A stretch of 64,000 nt of DNA, from NCBI RefSeq assembly GCF_003116095.1, contig NZ_LGRA01000013.1:659039-723038 (forward strand), in the 5' to 3' direction. Made by a program: the position numbers and the translations under genes. Below the pieces are notes generated by a model. That model did no database searches and was not told where the DNA came from. It saw only the letters and a list, made by a program, of their open reading frames with translations. This document shows positions 1-8,830 of this stretch, piece by piece (positions within the stretch are counted from its first letter, which is position 1; every line of letters starts with the position of its first letter). Source of the DNA: Azospirillum sp. TSO35-2. Lineage in GTDB: Bacteria > Pseudomonadota > Alphaproteobacteria > Azospirillales > Azospirillaceae.

Positions 1-1
1 G

Positions 2-496
2 TCGACCGAGCTGACCGAGCGGGTGGCGATGGAAACGCTGGAACGCGACCTGCGCCAGCGCCTCGCCTCCTCGCCGGAGCTGAGCGCCCTGTCGGGCAGC
101 CTGGTGATCCAGCAGTCGCCCGACGGCCTGCGCGTCCAGCTGACCGATCAGGCGCGCTTCTCGATGTTCAAGGTCGGCTCGGCGCAGATGAACGAGCAGG
201 GCCGCCGGCTGATGCGGCTGGTGGCGACGGCGCTGCTGTCGGCGCCCAACGCGATCAGCATCACCGGCCACACCGACGGGCTGGGCTACGCCCCCGACGC
301 CAAATACGGCAATTGGGAGCTGTCGAGCGACCGCGCCAACGCCGCCCGCCGCGAGCTGATCGGCAGCGGCATCCCGGTCCAGCGCATCGTCCGGGTGGAG
401 GGGCGCGCCGACCTCGACCATTTCGCCGCCGGCGCGCCGCTCGACCCGACCAACCGGCGGATCAGCATCACGCTGCTGCGCCGCCCGGCCGGCTGA
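2..496 (+). CDS. MotB-like OmpA-domain flagellar motor protein (5' truncated by window)
   Basis: The reading frame is open at the left edge, so only the C-terminal part is present. The visible protein has a helical stretch and then an OmpA/MotB-type peptidoglycan-binding domain, with TGHTD at about residue 92 and a following SSDRANAARR helix that is typical of the family. MotB-type proteins anchor the stator to the cell wall. The position directly upstream of flgE favours a motor role over a general OmpA-like lipoprotein, but the N-terminal membrane helix with the proton-carrying aspartate is outside the window. An in-frame ATG at 23 exists, but it lies inside a helix that continues upstream, so it is probably not the start. 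Confidence 0.8.
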   Translation, partial: STELTERVAMETLERDLRQRLASSPELSALSGSLVIQQSPDGLRVQLTDQARFSMFKVGSAQMNEQGRRLMRLVATALLSAPNAISITGHTDGLGYAPDAKYGNWELSSDRANAARRELIGSGIPVQRIVRVEGRADLDHFAAGAPLDPTNRRISITLLRRPAG

Positions 497-555
497 CACC
501 ACAATCACCGTCAAGAGAAAGCGCGGCGTATTTTAACAAAAGCGCCCGCCTTTTC

Positions 556-586
556 TTTTAAAGCCCCTTTAAAACCGCGCCGCTAT
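556..586 (+). promoter_or_regulatory. AT-rich dyad and possible sigma-28-like promoter upstream of flgE
   Basis: The 171-base gap before flgE holds a perfect 8-bp inverted repeat, TTTTAAAG (556-563) and CTTTAAAA (567-574), separated by CCC. TAAA at 559-562 and GCCGCTAT at 579-586 resemble the flagellar sigma-28 elements TAAA and GCCGATAA, but the spacing is one base longer than the enteric consensus. The dyad could instead act as a terminator or operator. The promoter reading is an inference. Confidence 0.35.
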
Positions 587-667
587 GGTTCGGTCACAGT
601 CTTCCGCGGAGAATCCCGGGACACCCCATTCCCCTTCCGCCAGTCGGTTGACCAGAGGATTCCAAGG

Positions 668-1912
668 ATGAGCCTGTACAGCGCCATGCGATCCGGGGTC
701 AGCGGCATGTCGGCGCAGAGTTCGCGCCTTGCCGCCATTTCGGACAACATCAGCAACTCGCAGACGGTCGGCTACAAACGGGCCACCGTGGACTTCTCGA
801 CGCTGGTCACCTCGCCCGGCAGCACCACCACCTACACCGCCAGCGGCGTGCAGTCGAACACGCACTACCAGATCAAGCAGGACGGCACGATCCTGGGCAC
901 CACGTCGGCCACCGACCTGGCGATCAGCGGCGACGGCTTCTTCGTCGTCGGCAACGCCCCGTCCGGCTCCCCCGAATACGCCCTGACCCGCGCCGGCAGC
1001 TTCACGCCCGACCAGAGCGGTTTCCTGCACAACAGCGCCGGCCAGTACCTGGAAGCCTGGAAGCTGTCGCCCGACGGCACCCTGCCCAACGTCAGCACGT
1101 CGCGCTTCGACGATCTCCAGTCGGTGAATGTCGGCAACCTGCTCTATGGCGGCAGCCGGACCACCCAGATGGCCTTCTCCGGCAACCTGCCGGCCCAGGC
1201 GGCGGCCGGCGACGCCTTCACCACCAGCCCGACCTTCTACGACGGGCTGGGCAACCCGCTCGACGTCGGGCTGACCTGGACCAAGACCGCGACTCCCAAC
1301 CAGTGGACGCTGGGCGCCACGGCGCCGACCGGCTACACGGTGACCGGCGCGCCGATGACCGTCACCTTCGCCGCCACCGGTCCCTACGCCGGCATGCCGG
1401 TGGACGGGGCGGGGCTGCCGCTCAACCCGATGCCGTCCTTCAGCGTGACCTCGCCGGCGTCGCCGACCGCGGACACGTTCAACGTCGCGCTGAACAACGT
1501 CACCCAGCTGACCGGCGACTACGTGCCGCAGGTCACCGCCGACGGCTCGAAGGTCGGCCGCGTCACCTCGGTCGACATCGACAAGGGCGGCAAGCTGTGG
1601 GTGCTGTACGACAACGGCGCCAAGCAGGCGCTGTACCAGATCCCGGTCGCCACCGTCACCAACACGGACGGGCTGGTCGCCCAGGCCGGCAACCGCTTCA
1701 CCCTGGGCGCGGAATCCGGGCCGCTGACGCTGAGCGCCGGCAACAGCGGGGCGGCGGGAACGGTGGTCGGCGGCGCGCTGGAGCAGTCCAACGTCGACAT
1801 CGCCACCGAGCTGGTGTCGCTGATCGAAACCCAGCGCGCCTATTCGTCGAACGCCACCATCGTCCGCACCACCGACGAGATGGTCGACGAAACCAACCGC
1901 CTGAAGCGTTGA
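668..1912 (+). CDS. flgE: Flagellar hook protein FlgE
   Basis: This 414-residue protein makes the flexible hook joining the rod to the filament. The N terminus (MSLYSAMRSGVSGMSAQSSRL, then the ISDNISNSQTVGYKR helix) is the characteristic flagellar rod/hook N-terminal domain. The C terminus (about 370-414) has the matching EQSNVDIATELVSLIETQRAYS helix that packs against it. The central 100-340 region is the variable hook domain. It is exported by the flagellar type III system and so has no Sec signal peptide. The ATG at 668 is preceded by a plausible AAGGA at 663-667. It begins a tightly spaced run flgE-flgK-flgL-flgI-flgJ-flgN-like. Confidence 0.96.
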   Translation: MSLYSAMRSGVSGMSAQSSRLAAISDNISNSQTVGYKRATVDFSTLVTSPGSTTTYTASGVQSNTHYQIKQDGTILGTTSATDLAISGDGFFVVGNAPSGSPEYALTRAGSFTPDQSGFLHNSAGQYLEAWKLSPDGTLPNVSTSRFDDLQSVNVGNLLYGGSRTTQMAFSGNLPAQAAAGDAFTTSPTFYDGLGNPLDVGLTWTKTATPNQWTLGATAPTGYTVTGAPMTVTFAATGPYAGMPVDGAGLPLNPMPSFSVTSPASPTADTFNVALNNVTQLTGDYVPQVTADGSKVGRVTSVDIDKGGKLWVLYDNGAKQALYQIPVATVTNTDGLVAQAGNRFTLGAESGPLTLSAGNSGAAGTVVGGALEQSNVDIATELVSLIETQRAYSSNATIVRTTDEMVDETNRLKR

Positions 1913-1937
1913 GCCCGACCGCGACGGAGTCCCTGCC

Positions 1938-3335
1938 ATGAGCGTCCAACTCGCCCTGACCGCCGCGCTGTCCGGTCTGCGCACCAGCCAGCAGCAGGCG
2001 GCGATGGTGTCCCACAACATCGCCAACGCCACCACCGCCGGCTATGTCCGCCGCGACCTCGCCCTGTCGGCGACGACGACCGCCGGCCAGGGCGCCGGCG
2101 TCCAGGTCGACGCGGTCGCCCGCCGGGTCGACGAGCTGCTGATCCGCGACGCCCGCTACGAGACCAGCCGCTACTCCGGCCAGGAGGCGCGCGCGTCGGC
2201 GCTGGCCGACTACGCGCTGGTGCTGGGCCAGCCGCAGGACGAGAAATCGGTCTCGACCCAGCTGTCGAAGCTGCAGCAGGCCTTCTCCCGCCTGCACGGC
2301 ATGCCCAACGACGACGCGGCGCAGAACGCCGTGGTGTCGCAGGCGACGGCGCTGGCCCAGGGGATCAACCGCGCCGCCGAGGCGGCGACGACGGTGCAGG
2401 CCGACGCCCGCGACCGGCTGGCGACCTCGGTCGACAGCGTGAACACCGCGCTGCACCGGATCAGCGAACTGAACGGCAGCATCGCCGGGCTCGACGCCCG
2501 CGGCGGCGACGCCGGCGACCTGCGCGACGAGCGCGACCGCCTGCTCGACCAGATGTCGGACGAGATCGGCATCCGCACCTACGGCCGCGACGACGGCCAG
2601 GTCGTGGTGATGACCCGCAACGGCCAGACCCTGCTGGACCACACGCTGGATCCCGGCGAGACGCCGCTGACCATCGTCGGCGGCGACGTGATGGCCAACG
2701 GCGTGTCGCTGTCGGCCAAGCCCGACACCGAGATCCAGAGCGGCCGGATCATGGGCTATGTCCAGACCATCAACCAGGACATGCCGCGCGCGCTGGCCCA
2801 GCTCGACGAGCTGGCCGCCGGGCTGGTCAAGGGCTTCCAGGCGGCGGAGGCCGACCCGACCAAGGCGGGCCTGTTCACCGACGCCGGCGCCGTCTACGGC
2901 ATCACCGCCGGGCTGGCCTCGCGCATCGCGGTCAACGACGTGGTGCGGACGGAAAGCTGGCGGGTGCAGAGCGGCGTGCAGGCCGCGGCCCCGCTGCAGC
3001 CGGGCGACCAGACCCAGATCGCCGTCTTCCAGGCCGCCTTCACCGCCCCGCGGGCCTTCAGCGCGGCCGACATGCCGGCGACGGCGACGCTGGGCGACTA
3101 CGCCACCGCCATGGTGTCGGCCCAGCAGGGCTACCGCACCGGCGCGGAGTCGGAGATGAACGCGCGCAAGATCAGCGCCGACACCCTGCAGAGCGCCCGG
3201 ATCAACCGCGACGGCGTCAACGTCGACGACGAGATGCAGAAGCTGATGCTGATCGAGCAGAGCTACGGCGCCAGCGCCCAGGTGGTGCAGGTGGCCGGGC
3301 GCATGATCGACATCCTGCTGCAGATCAAGGGGTAA
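1938..3335 (+). CDS. flgK: Flagellar hook-associated protein 1 FlgK
   Basis: FlgK forms the first junction zone between hook and filament. The 465-residue product opens with a rod/hook-type domain (ALSGLRTSQQQAAMVSHNIANATTAGYVRR) and has a coiled-coil-rich region at about 90-230, with DLRDERDRLLDQMSDEIGI as a typical FlgK segment. It ends with the conserved LMLIEQSYGASAQVVQVAGRMIDILLQI helix. It is shorter than enteric FlgK, as is common in alphaproteobacteria with a reduced central domain. It starts 25 bases after flgE stops and ends 5 bases before flgL. Confidence 0.95.
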   Translation: MSVQLALTAALSGLRTSQQQAAMVSHNIANATTAGYVRRDLALSATTTAGQGAGVQVDAVARRVDELLIRDARYETSRYSGQEARASALADYALVLGQPQDEKSVSTQLSKLQQAFSRLHGMPNDDAAQNAVVSQATALAQGINRAAEAATTVQADARDRLATSVDSVNTALHRISELNGSIAGLDARGGDAGDLRDERDRLLDQMSDEIGIRTYGRDDGQVVVMTRNGQTLLDHTLDPGETPLTIVGGDVMANGVSLSAKPDTEIQSGRIMGYVQTINQDMPRALAQLDELAAGLVKGFQAAEADPTKAGLFTDAGAVYGITAGLASRIAVNDVVRTESWRVQSGVQAAAPLQPGDQTQIAVFQAAFTAPRAFSAADMPATATLGDYATAMVSAQQGYRTGAESEMNARKISADTLQSARINRDGVNVDDEMQKLMLIEQSYGASAQVVQVAGRMIDILLQIKG

Positions 3336-3340
3336 GGCCC

Positions 3341-4444
3341 ATGCTGTACAACACGCTGTCCACCCTGGGCATGAGCCGCCGCCTGCAAGGCACCATGACC
3401 CACCTGCAACTGGAGCTGACCCGTGCGAACGAGGAGGTGTCGACCGGCGTCCACGCCGACGTCAGCGCCACCATCGGCGCCAGCACCGGGCGCGACATCG
3501 CGCTACGCAACCTGTTCGACCGCACCGACGAGTACATCAAGACCACCGACCTGCTCGACGGCCGCATGGGCATGATGGACAGCGCGATGACCAGCATCCT
3601 GACCTCCGGGACGGATCTGCTGGCCGCCGCCTCCACCGGGCTGGGGCAGCAGTCGCCGACCGGCACCTCGCTGCAGATCCGGGCGCGCGGCGTGCTGGAC
3701 CAGGTGGTCGGGCTGCTGAACGCGTCGGCCGGCAACAGCTATCTGTTCGCCGGCACCGCGGTGGACCAGCCGCCGATGCGCAGCGTCGACGGCGACAAGT
3801 CCGGCCTGCGCTCGCCGATGCAGATCGTCCAGGACGCCATCGCCTCGGCCACCGGCGGCACGCCGGCGCCGAAGACGGCGGCGGAAACCGCGGCGGTGAT
3901 CACCCAGCTCGACGCGCTGTTCGCCGTGCGCGACCCGGCGACGCCGGCCCCGGCGCCGCTGACCGACAGCTTCGAAGGCGGGCTCTACACCGGCACCACG
4001 GCGCTGCAGCCCGGCGGCACCGCCTCGCCGCGCGTCAGCGGCCAGCCGGCGGACGCCTCGACCATTCCCTACGGCGTGCAGGCCAATGACCCGGAGATGC
4101 GCGAGCTGCTGGAAGGCATCTACATGCTGGCCGCGGTCGACACCTCGAAGATGAACGTCGACGCCTATCCCGACTACATCCGGACGGCGGTGGACAAGCT
4201 GTCGAACGGCCTGGGCAACCTGCGCGAGGCGACGGCGCAACTGGGCATCCAGCGCGCCCAGGTCGCGACGCTGGCCGAACAGCACAAGACGCAGAAGTCC
4301 ATCCTGTCGATCCAGATCGACCATCTCGAAGGCGTCGACGCCTACGAGGCCAGCACGCGGATCAGCCAGCTGGAGGCGCAGATCGACGCGACGTCCAGCG
4401 CCACCGCACGCATCGCCAAGCTGCACCTGACCAACTACCTGTAG
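3341..4444 (+). CDS. flgL: Flagellar hook-associated protein 3 FlgL
   Basis: This 367-residue protein forms the second hook-filament junction layer. The N-terminal flagellin-like helix (MSRRLQGTMTHLQLELTRANEEVSTGVHADV) and the segment ASAGNSYLFAGTAVDQPP near residue 130 are typical of FlgL, and the C terminus has the helix pairing with the N-terminal one. The middle is rich in Pro, Ala and Thr and poorly conserved. It begins 5 bases after flgK, which suggests translational coupling, and it is followed after 10 bases by flgI. Confidence 0.93.
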   Translation: MLYNTLSTLGMSRRLQGTMTHLQLELTRANEEVSTGVHADVSATIGASTGRDIALRNLFDRTDEYIKTTDLLDGRMGMMDSAMTSILTSGTDLLAAASTGLGQQSPTGTSLQIRARGVLDQVVGLLNASAGNSYLFAGTAVDQPPMRSVDGDKSGLRSPMQIVQDAIASATGGTPAPKTAAETAAVITQLDALFAVRDPATPAPAPLTDSFEGGLYTGTTALQPGGTASPRVSGQPADASTIPYGVQANDPEMRELLEGIYMLAAVDTSKMNVDAYPDYIRTAVDKLSNGLGNLREATAQLGIQRAQVATLAEQHKTQKSILSIQIDHLEGVDAYEASTRISQLEAQIDATSSATARIAKLHLTNYL

Positions 4445-4454
4445 GCCACATCGC

Positions 4455-5630
4455 ATGCGCCCCGGCACCCCGATCTCCCGGCAGCTCCCCGCCCGGTCCG
4501 CAAGGCGGCCCTTCCGTGCCGCGGCGGCCCTGGTCGCCGGGGTTCTGGCGCTGGCCCTGCTCGTCTCGGGCTCCGGTCCGGCGGCGGCGCAGACGCGGGT
4601 GAAGGATCTCGTCACCTTCGACGGAGTCCGCCGCAACCAATTGGTCGGCTATGGCCTGGTGGTCGGGCTGAACGGCACCGGCGACCGTCTGATCAACGCC
4701 CCCTTCACCGAACAGAGCCTGAAGGGGATGATGGAGCGGCTGGGCATCAACACCCGCGGCGAGACCCTGCGCACCCGCAACGCCGCGGCGGTGATGGTCA
4801 CCGCCAGCCTGCAGCCCTTCTCCCGCCAGGGCACCAGCGTCGACGTCACCGTGTCGGCGCTGGGCGACGCCACCAGCCTGCTGGGCGGCACGCTGGTGGT
4901 CACCCCGCTGCTGGGCGCCGACGGCGAGGCCTACGCCGTCGCCCAGGGGCCGCTGTCGGTCAGCGGCTTTTCCGCCGGCGGCGCGGCGGCGACGGTGACC
5001 AAGGGGGTGCCGACCACCGCCCGCATCGCCAACGGCGCCATCGTCGAGCGCGAGCTGAAGCACGCGCTGAACGACATCGGCGCGGTGCGGATGGCGCTGC
5101 GCAACCCCGACTTCACCACGGCGAACCGGATCGCCGACGCCGTCAACGCGCGGCTGGGCTCCGGCAACGCGCGGGTGCTCGATCTGTCGACGGTGGATGT
5201 CCGCATCGTCGGCGCCTATGTCGGCAACGTGTCGCGGCTGATCGGCGAGATCGAGCAGTTGCAGGTCCGCCCCGACGCGGTCGCCCGCGTCGTGGTGGAC
5301 GAGCGCAGCGGCACCATCGTCATCGGCGACGACGTGCGGGTCAGCCGGGTCGCCATCACCCAGGGCAACCTGACCGTCCGCGTGGTGGAGGCGCCGCAGG
5401 TGTCGCAACCGCAGCCCTTCAGCAACGGCTCCACCGTCGTGGTGCCGCGCACCGACGTGCAGGTGCAGGAGGGCAACGGCCGCCAGTTCGTGACGGTCGG
5501 CGGCAACGTCAGCCTGCAGCAACTGGTCAACGGCCTGAACGCGCTGGGCGTCGGCCCGCGCGACATGGTCGCCATCCTGCAGGCGATCAAGGCGGCCGGC
5601 GCCCTGCACGCCGACCTCGAAATCATCTGA
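4455..5630 (+). CDS. flgI: Flagellar P-ring protein FlgI
   Basis: FlgI assembles the P ring around the rod in the peptidoglycan layer. The product is 391 residues. It has a long arginine-rich start followed by a hydrophobic signal segment (about 23-45, ending GPAAAQ), which fits Sec export to the periplasm. Family hallmarks follow: TRVKDLVTFDGVRRNQLVGYGLVVGLNGTGD at about 47-76, then TSVDVTVSALGDATSLLGGTL, and a C terminus ending ALHADLEII. The extended N terminus before the signal could mean translation starts a little downstream, but no better in-frame ATG is obvious. Confidence 0.96.
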   Translation: MRPGTPISRQLPARSARRPFRAAAALVAGVLALALLVSGSGPAAAQTRVKDLVTFDGVRRNQLVGYGLVVGLNGTGDRLINAPFTEQSLKGMMERLGINTRGETLRTRNAAAVMVTASLQPFSRQGTSVDVTVSALGDATSLLGGTLVVTPLLGADGEAYAVAQGPLSVSGFSAGGAAATVTKGVPTTARIANGAIVERELKHALNDIGAVRMALRNPDFTTANRIADAVNARLGSGNARVLDLSTVDVRIVGAYVGNVSRLIGEIEQLQVRPDAVARVVVDERSGTIVIGDDVRVSRVAITQGNLTVRVVEAPQVSQPQPFSNGSTVVVPRTDVQVQEGNGRQFVTVGGNVSLQQLVNGLNALGVGPRDMVAILQAIKAAGALHADLEII

Positions 5631-5671
5631 CCGCCGGCCTCTACAGCCTGGACCACGACAGGAGGGCATCG

Positions 5672-6019
5672 ATGGACGTGAGCACGATGAACATCCGGCC
5701 GCCGGCCGCCCCGGCCCCGGCCCCGACAATGGCCGCTCCAACAAAGGCGACCCTCGACGCCCCCAACCCGGCGGCGGCCGACAAGGTCGCGAAGGAGTTC
5801 GAGGCGATGATCGTCGGCCAGTTGATGGAAAGCATGTTCGCCGGCATGAAGGAAAGCGCGCTGTTCGGCGGCGGCGGCCCGGCGGAAAAGCCGTGGCGCA
5901 GCATGCTGCTCCAGGAGTACGGCAAGGCGATCGCCGACGCCGGCACGCTCGGCATCGGCCGGATGACCCGCGACGAGGTCGCCCGGCTCTACGCCCGCCA
6001 GGCGGAGAGCGCGTCGTGA
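5672..6019 (+). CDS. flgJ: Rod-binding protein, FlgJ N-terminal-domain type
   Basis: The 115-residue product has a Pro/Ala-rich start and then the rod-binding domain (KVAKEFEAMIVGQLMESMFAGMK, about 45-67). It ends with a short conserved segment around MLLQEYGKAIADAGTLGIG. It corresponds to the N-terminal half of enteric FlgJ and lacks the muramidase domain, which is the usual alphaproteobacterial arrangement. It probably caps or scaffolds the growing rod, and a separate lytic enzyme must open the wall. It follows flgI by 41 bases and its stop codon overlaps the next start as GTGA. Confidence 0.88.
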   Translation: MDVSTMNIRPPAAPAPAPTMAAPTKATLDAPNPAAADKVAKEFEAMIVGQLMESMFAGMKESALFGGGGPAEKPWRSMLLQEYGKAIADAGTLGIGRMTRDEVARLYARQAESAS

Positions 6020-6531
6020 GCGTGACCCTCAAGGACCTGATCCACGAATTCGCCCCCGACCCGGCCGCCGCCGCGCCGGCGGACGAGGTGGCGGCCCCCG
6101 CCCCCGGCTATGACGGCGCCACCGCGCTGGTGGTCCGCGACTTCCTCGACGCCATCGAGGCGCTGTCGGCGGTGCTGGAGGAGGAATCGGCCTGTCTCGC
6201 CGCCGGCATGCTCGACCGGCTGGAGGCCTACGCCCACCGCAAGGCGGCGATGGCCGAACAGCTGGAAAACGCCGCGCTGCGGGCGCGCGACGAGGGCATC
6301 CGCCTGCCCGACGATCTGCGCGCGATGACGCTGGAGCGGATCGACCGGCTCGATCGTGCGGTGTCGGTCAACGCCTCCGGGCTGGTCGCCCTGCGCAAGG
6401 CGGTGCTGACGATCAACCGCAACCTGCTGCTGGCGCTGGAAAAGGCGTCGAGCGACGGCACCTACGCCCGCGACGGTCAGGCCCGCCGCCCGGTCGAGCT
6501 GTCGGCGTCGGGCCTCAACACCACCCTGTAG
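6016..6531 (+). CDS. FlgN-like flagellar export chaperone
   Basis: This predicted 171-residue protein starts with GTG at 6016, overlapping the flgJ stop (GTGA). It is mostly helical, with a heptad-like central region at about 40-150 (RDFLDAIEALSAVLEEESACL, then AMAEQLENAALRARDEG). That is the size and pattern of FlgN-type chaperones that hold FlgK and FlgL before export. Its place at the end of an operon encoding FlgK and FlgL supports the assignment. Primary-sequence conservation in this family is weak, so the call rests on position, length and helical character. Confidence 0.65.
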   Translation: MSVTLKDLIHEFAPDPAAAAPADEVAAPAPGYDGATALVVRDFLDAIEALSAVLEEESACLAAGMLDRLEAYAHRKAAMAEQLENAALRARDEGIRLPDDLRAMTLERIDRLDRAVSVNASGLVALRKAVLTINRNLLLALEKASSDGTYARDGQARRPVELSASGLNTTL

Positions 6532-6546
6532 GGCCGGCGGGCGGGG

Positions 6547-7092
6547 TCAGCCGCGGCCCTTGACGCTGGCCAGCGTCCCGGCCTGTTCCAGCTTGATGAT
6601 GCAGGCGAGCAGCCCGCGCTGGAACTCGCGCGATTCCGCCGGCAGTGCCACGCCCTGCCCGGTCGGCCAGAACTCCACAAAGGCGAGGCCGGCCTCCGCC
6701 GCGCCGGTCGGCCATTCGAAGGCCAGCCCCAACCCGACCTCCACCGTGGTCCGGCGATGGTCGGTGACCAGGATTTGGGCCTCCCAATGCATGCCGCCGG
6801 CGGCCTTCTCCGCCCGCTGCTGGCTCCAGCCGCGCAGGTAATCCCGGAAACTCTCGGAATGGCGGTCGAGCCGCACGTAGGTGGAGCGGTCGACCACCGT
6901 GGGCGCCAGCCGGGTCGTGTAGCGCGCCTGGGCCAGCGCCCGCGTGACGTCGGCGCACAGCTCGTCGATCAGCGTGAAGCTGCGCCGCACGGTCTCGGTC
7001 AGCGCCGCGGCCAGGGCAGTCCCGGTCATCGCCGCGGCGGCGTGGTCCTTGCGGTAGATATCGAAGAGATCGTCCGTGTCGCCCATCGCCAT
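6547..7092 (-). CDS. Conserved hypothetical protein, function unknown
   Basis: The protein is 181 residues, soluble, with no signal peptide or membrane segment. It has a helical N-terminal half and a more strand-like second half containing WEAQILVTDHRRTTVEVGLGLAFEWPTG. I do not recognise the family. It is convergent with the flagellar operon, 15 bases from its end, so it is not part of it. The ATG at 7092 has GTGGGG just upstream; an ATG at 7086 is also possible. Codon use matches its neighbours, so it is probably a real gene. Confidence 0.55.
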   Translation of the reverse strand: MAMGDTDDLFDIYRKDHAAAAMTGTALAAALTETVRRSFTLIDELCADVTRALAQARYTTRLAPTVVDRSTYVRLDRHSESFRDYLRGWSQQRAEKAAGGMHWEAQILVTDHRRTTVEVGLGLAFEWPTGAAEAGLAFVEFWPTGQGVALPAESREFQRGLLACIIKLEQAGTLASVKGRG

Positions 7093-7193
7093 CCCCACAC
7101 ACCACCAGACGGCGGCCCTCACCCTCCCAATCCAGCAAAAACACGTTAATAGCCGATGAAGCGCCGCAAGAAATATGGCGGCCGGGACGCCGA

Positions 7194-8546
7194 TCAGGCC
7201 CCGCCGGCGCCGGTGGAGCCGTGGCCGTGGGACGTTTCGGCCGCGCCGCCGCGCGTTTCCGCTCCACGCCCGCCGTACAGCGCCCGGCCGATCCGCTCCA
7301 GCGTCAGTCCCTGCACCAGGATGGTGAAGGCGACGACGGCGTAGCAGACCGCCAGGATCGGATCGCGGTATGGACTCTCCGGCAGCGAGAGCACCAGCGC
7401 CACCGCGATGCCGCCGCGCAGGCCCGCCCAGGTCAGGATGGCCAGCGCGCTGGCCTTGCCGGAGCGGCCCATGTGCATCAGCAGGGCGGGGGCCAAGCTG
7501 AACAGCCGCACCAGCAGGGCCAACGGCAGGGCCAGCGCGGCGGCGATCAGGGCGGGGCCCGTCCAGGTGATGACGACGGTCGCCTCCAGCCCGACCAGCA
7601 GGAACAGCAGCGCGTTCAGCACGGAATCGATCATCGTCCAGACCACGCGCAGGTCGCGGCGGCTCCGCTCGCTCCGCACATGGCGCTCGGTCGTGTAGCC
7701 GATCAGCAGCCCGGCCACCACCACGGCGATCGGCCCCGACACATGCAGGACGCTCGCCAGCGAATAGGTGCCCATCACCAGCGCCAGCGAGATCATCAGC
7801 TCCAGCGTGCTCTCGTCGACCCGCCGCTTGGCCTGGAAGGCCACCCAGCCGCAGACGAAGCCGAGCAGCCCGCCGCCGAACGCCTCCTTCACGAAATCCA
7901 GCACGGCGGGGACCACGGCGAAGGCGGGCGTGCCGCCGGCAGCCCCGTCACCGGCCGCCCCATCGCCGGTGGCGAGATGCAGCAGGGTGGTGAACACCAC
8001 CACGCCGACACCGTCGTTGAACAGACTCTCGCCGGAAATGACGGTCCGCAACGTGCCCGGAACCGGCAGGCGGCCCAGGATGGCGTGCACAGCGACCGGG
8101 TCGGTCGGGGCGATGGCGGCGCCCAGCACCAGACACCAGATCAGCGGCACCGGAAGCCCGACCGTCGCGAAGATGAACCACAGGCCGGCGCCCATCATGC
8201 CGGTGAACAGCAGGACACCGATGGTCGCCAGCGCCAGGATCGTCCATTTCCGCGTCAGCAGGGCGCCCAAATCCTCGTTCACCGCCGCGGCGTAGAGCAG
8301 CAGGCTGAGGATGCCGTCCAGCAGGATGGCGGGCAGGTTGACCTGCTCGGTCAGGTGGCGCAGCCAGTTCCCCGCCCCCAGCGTGGCCGTCAAACTGTCG
8401 AGGCCGCCGGCCAGCAGCGCCAGCGCCAGCCCTTCCAGGAACAGGGCGATGGAGCTGGGCATCCGCAACCAACGATAGTTGATGAATCCGAAGGCGGCGG
8501 CCAGCGTCAGCAGGATGGCGATCAGGTCGAACGGATCCAAGCACAT
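7194..8546 (-). CDS. nhaP: Na+/H+ antiporter, CPA1/NhaP family
   Basis: This predicted inner-membrane protein (450 residues, about a dozen hydrophobic segments) exchanges monovalent cations for protons. Family signatures are LVLGAAIAPTDPVAVHAIL at about 150 and GESLFNDGVGVVVF about 30 residues later; these hold the conserved acidic residues of the transport site. A later stretch (LTWAGLRGGIAVALVLSLP) is also typical. A short hydrophilic, Gly/His-containing tail follows the last helix. The ATG at 8546 has GGAGG directly abutting it, which is unusually close, so a GTG at 8603 giving a 19-residue extension remains possible. It is divergent from the hybrid kinase gene. Confidence 0.88.
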   Translation of the reverse strand: MCLDPFDLIAILLTLAAAFGFINYRWLRMPSSIALFLEGLALALLAGGLDSLTATLGAGNWLRHLTEQVNLPAILLDGILSLLLYAAAVNEDLGALLTRKWTILALATIGVLLFTGMMGAGLWFIFATVGLPVPLIWCLVLGAAIAPTDPVAVHAILGRLPVPGTLRTVISGESLFNDGVGVVVFTTLLHLATGDGAAGDGAAGGTPAFAVVPAVLDFVKEAFGGGLLGFVCGWVAFQAKRRVDESTLELMISLALVMGTYSLASVLHVSGPIAVVVAGLLIGYTTERHVRSERSRRDLRVVWTMIDSVLNALLFLLVGLEATVVITWTGPALIAAALALPLALLVRLFSLAPALLMHMGRSGKASALAILTWAGLRGGIAVALVLSLPESPYRDPILAVCYAVVAFTILVQGLTLERIGRALYGGRGAETRGGAAETSHGHGSTGAGGA

Positions 8547-8830
8547 CCTCCGGCGGACAAAGAGATTGGGCAGGATAACGGGGCTGGCGCCGTGCCCCGA
8601 CACAGCAGTCCGACGGTTCCCATGGCGAGAGGGTCAACATCATCCGATCCCGGAACGTCACAGCGTGGTCGAAAACCAAGAATGCTACCGCGAAAGGGCT
8701 AGGGACACCGCATTGCCCTGCCTCTTACGATTACCTATGTTCCCGCCATGATCCCGATCTGCGCCTGTCCCTCGCCCTTGATCCTGTGCCGTCACCGCCA
8801 GCGTCCCGCCCGAGCCGCGGCGGCCATCGG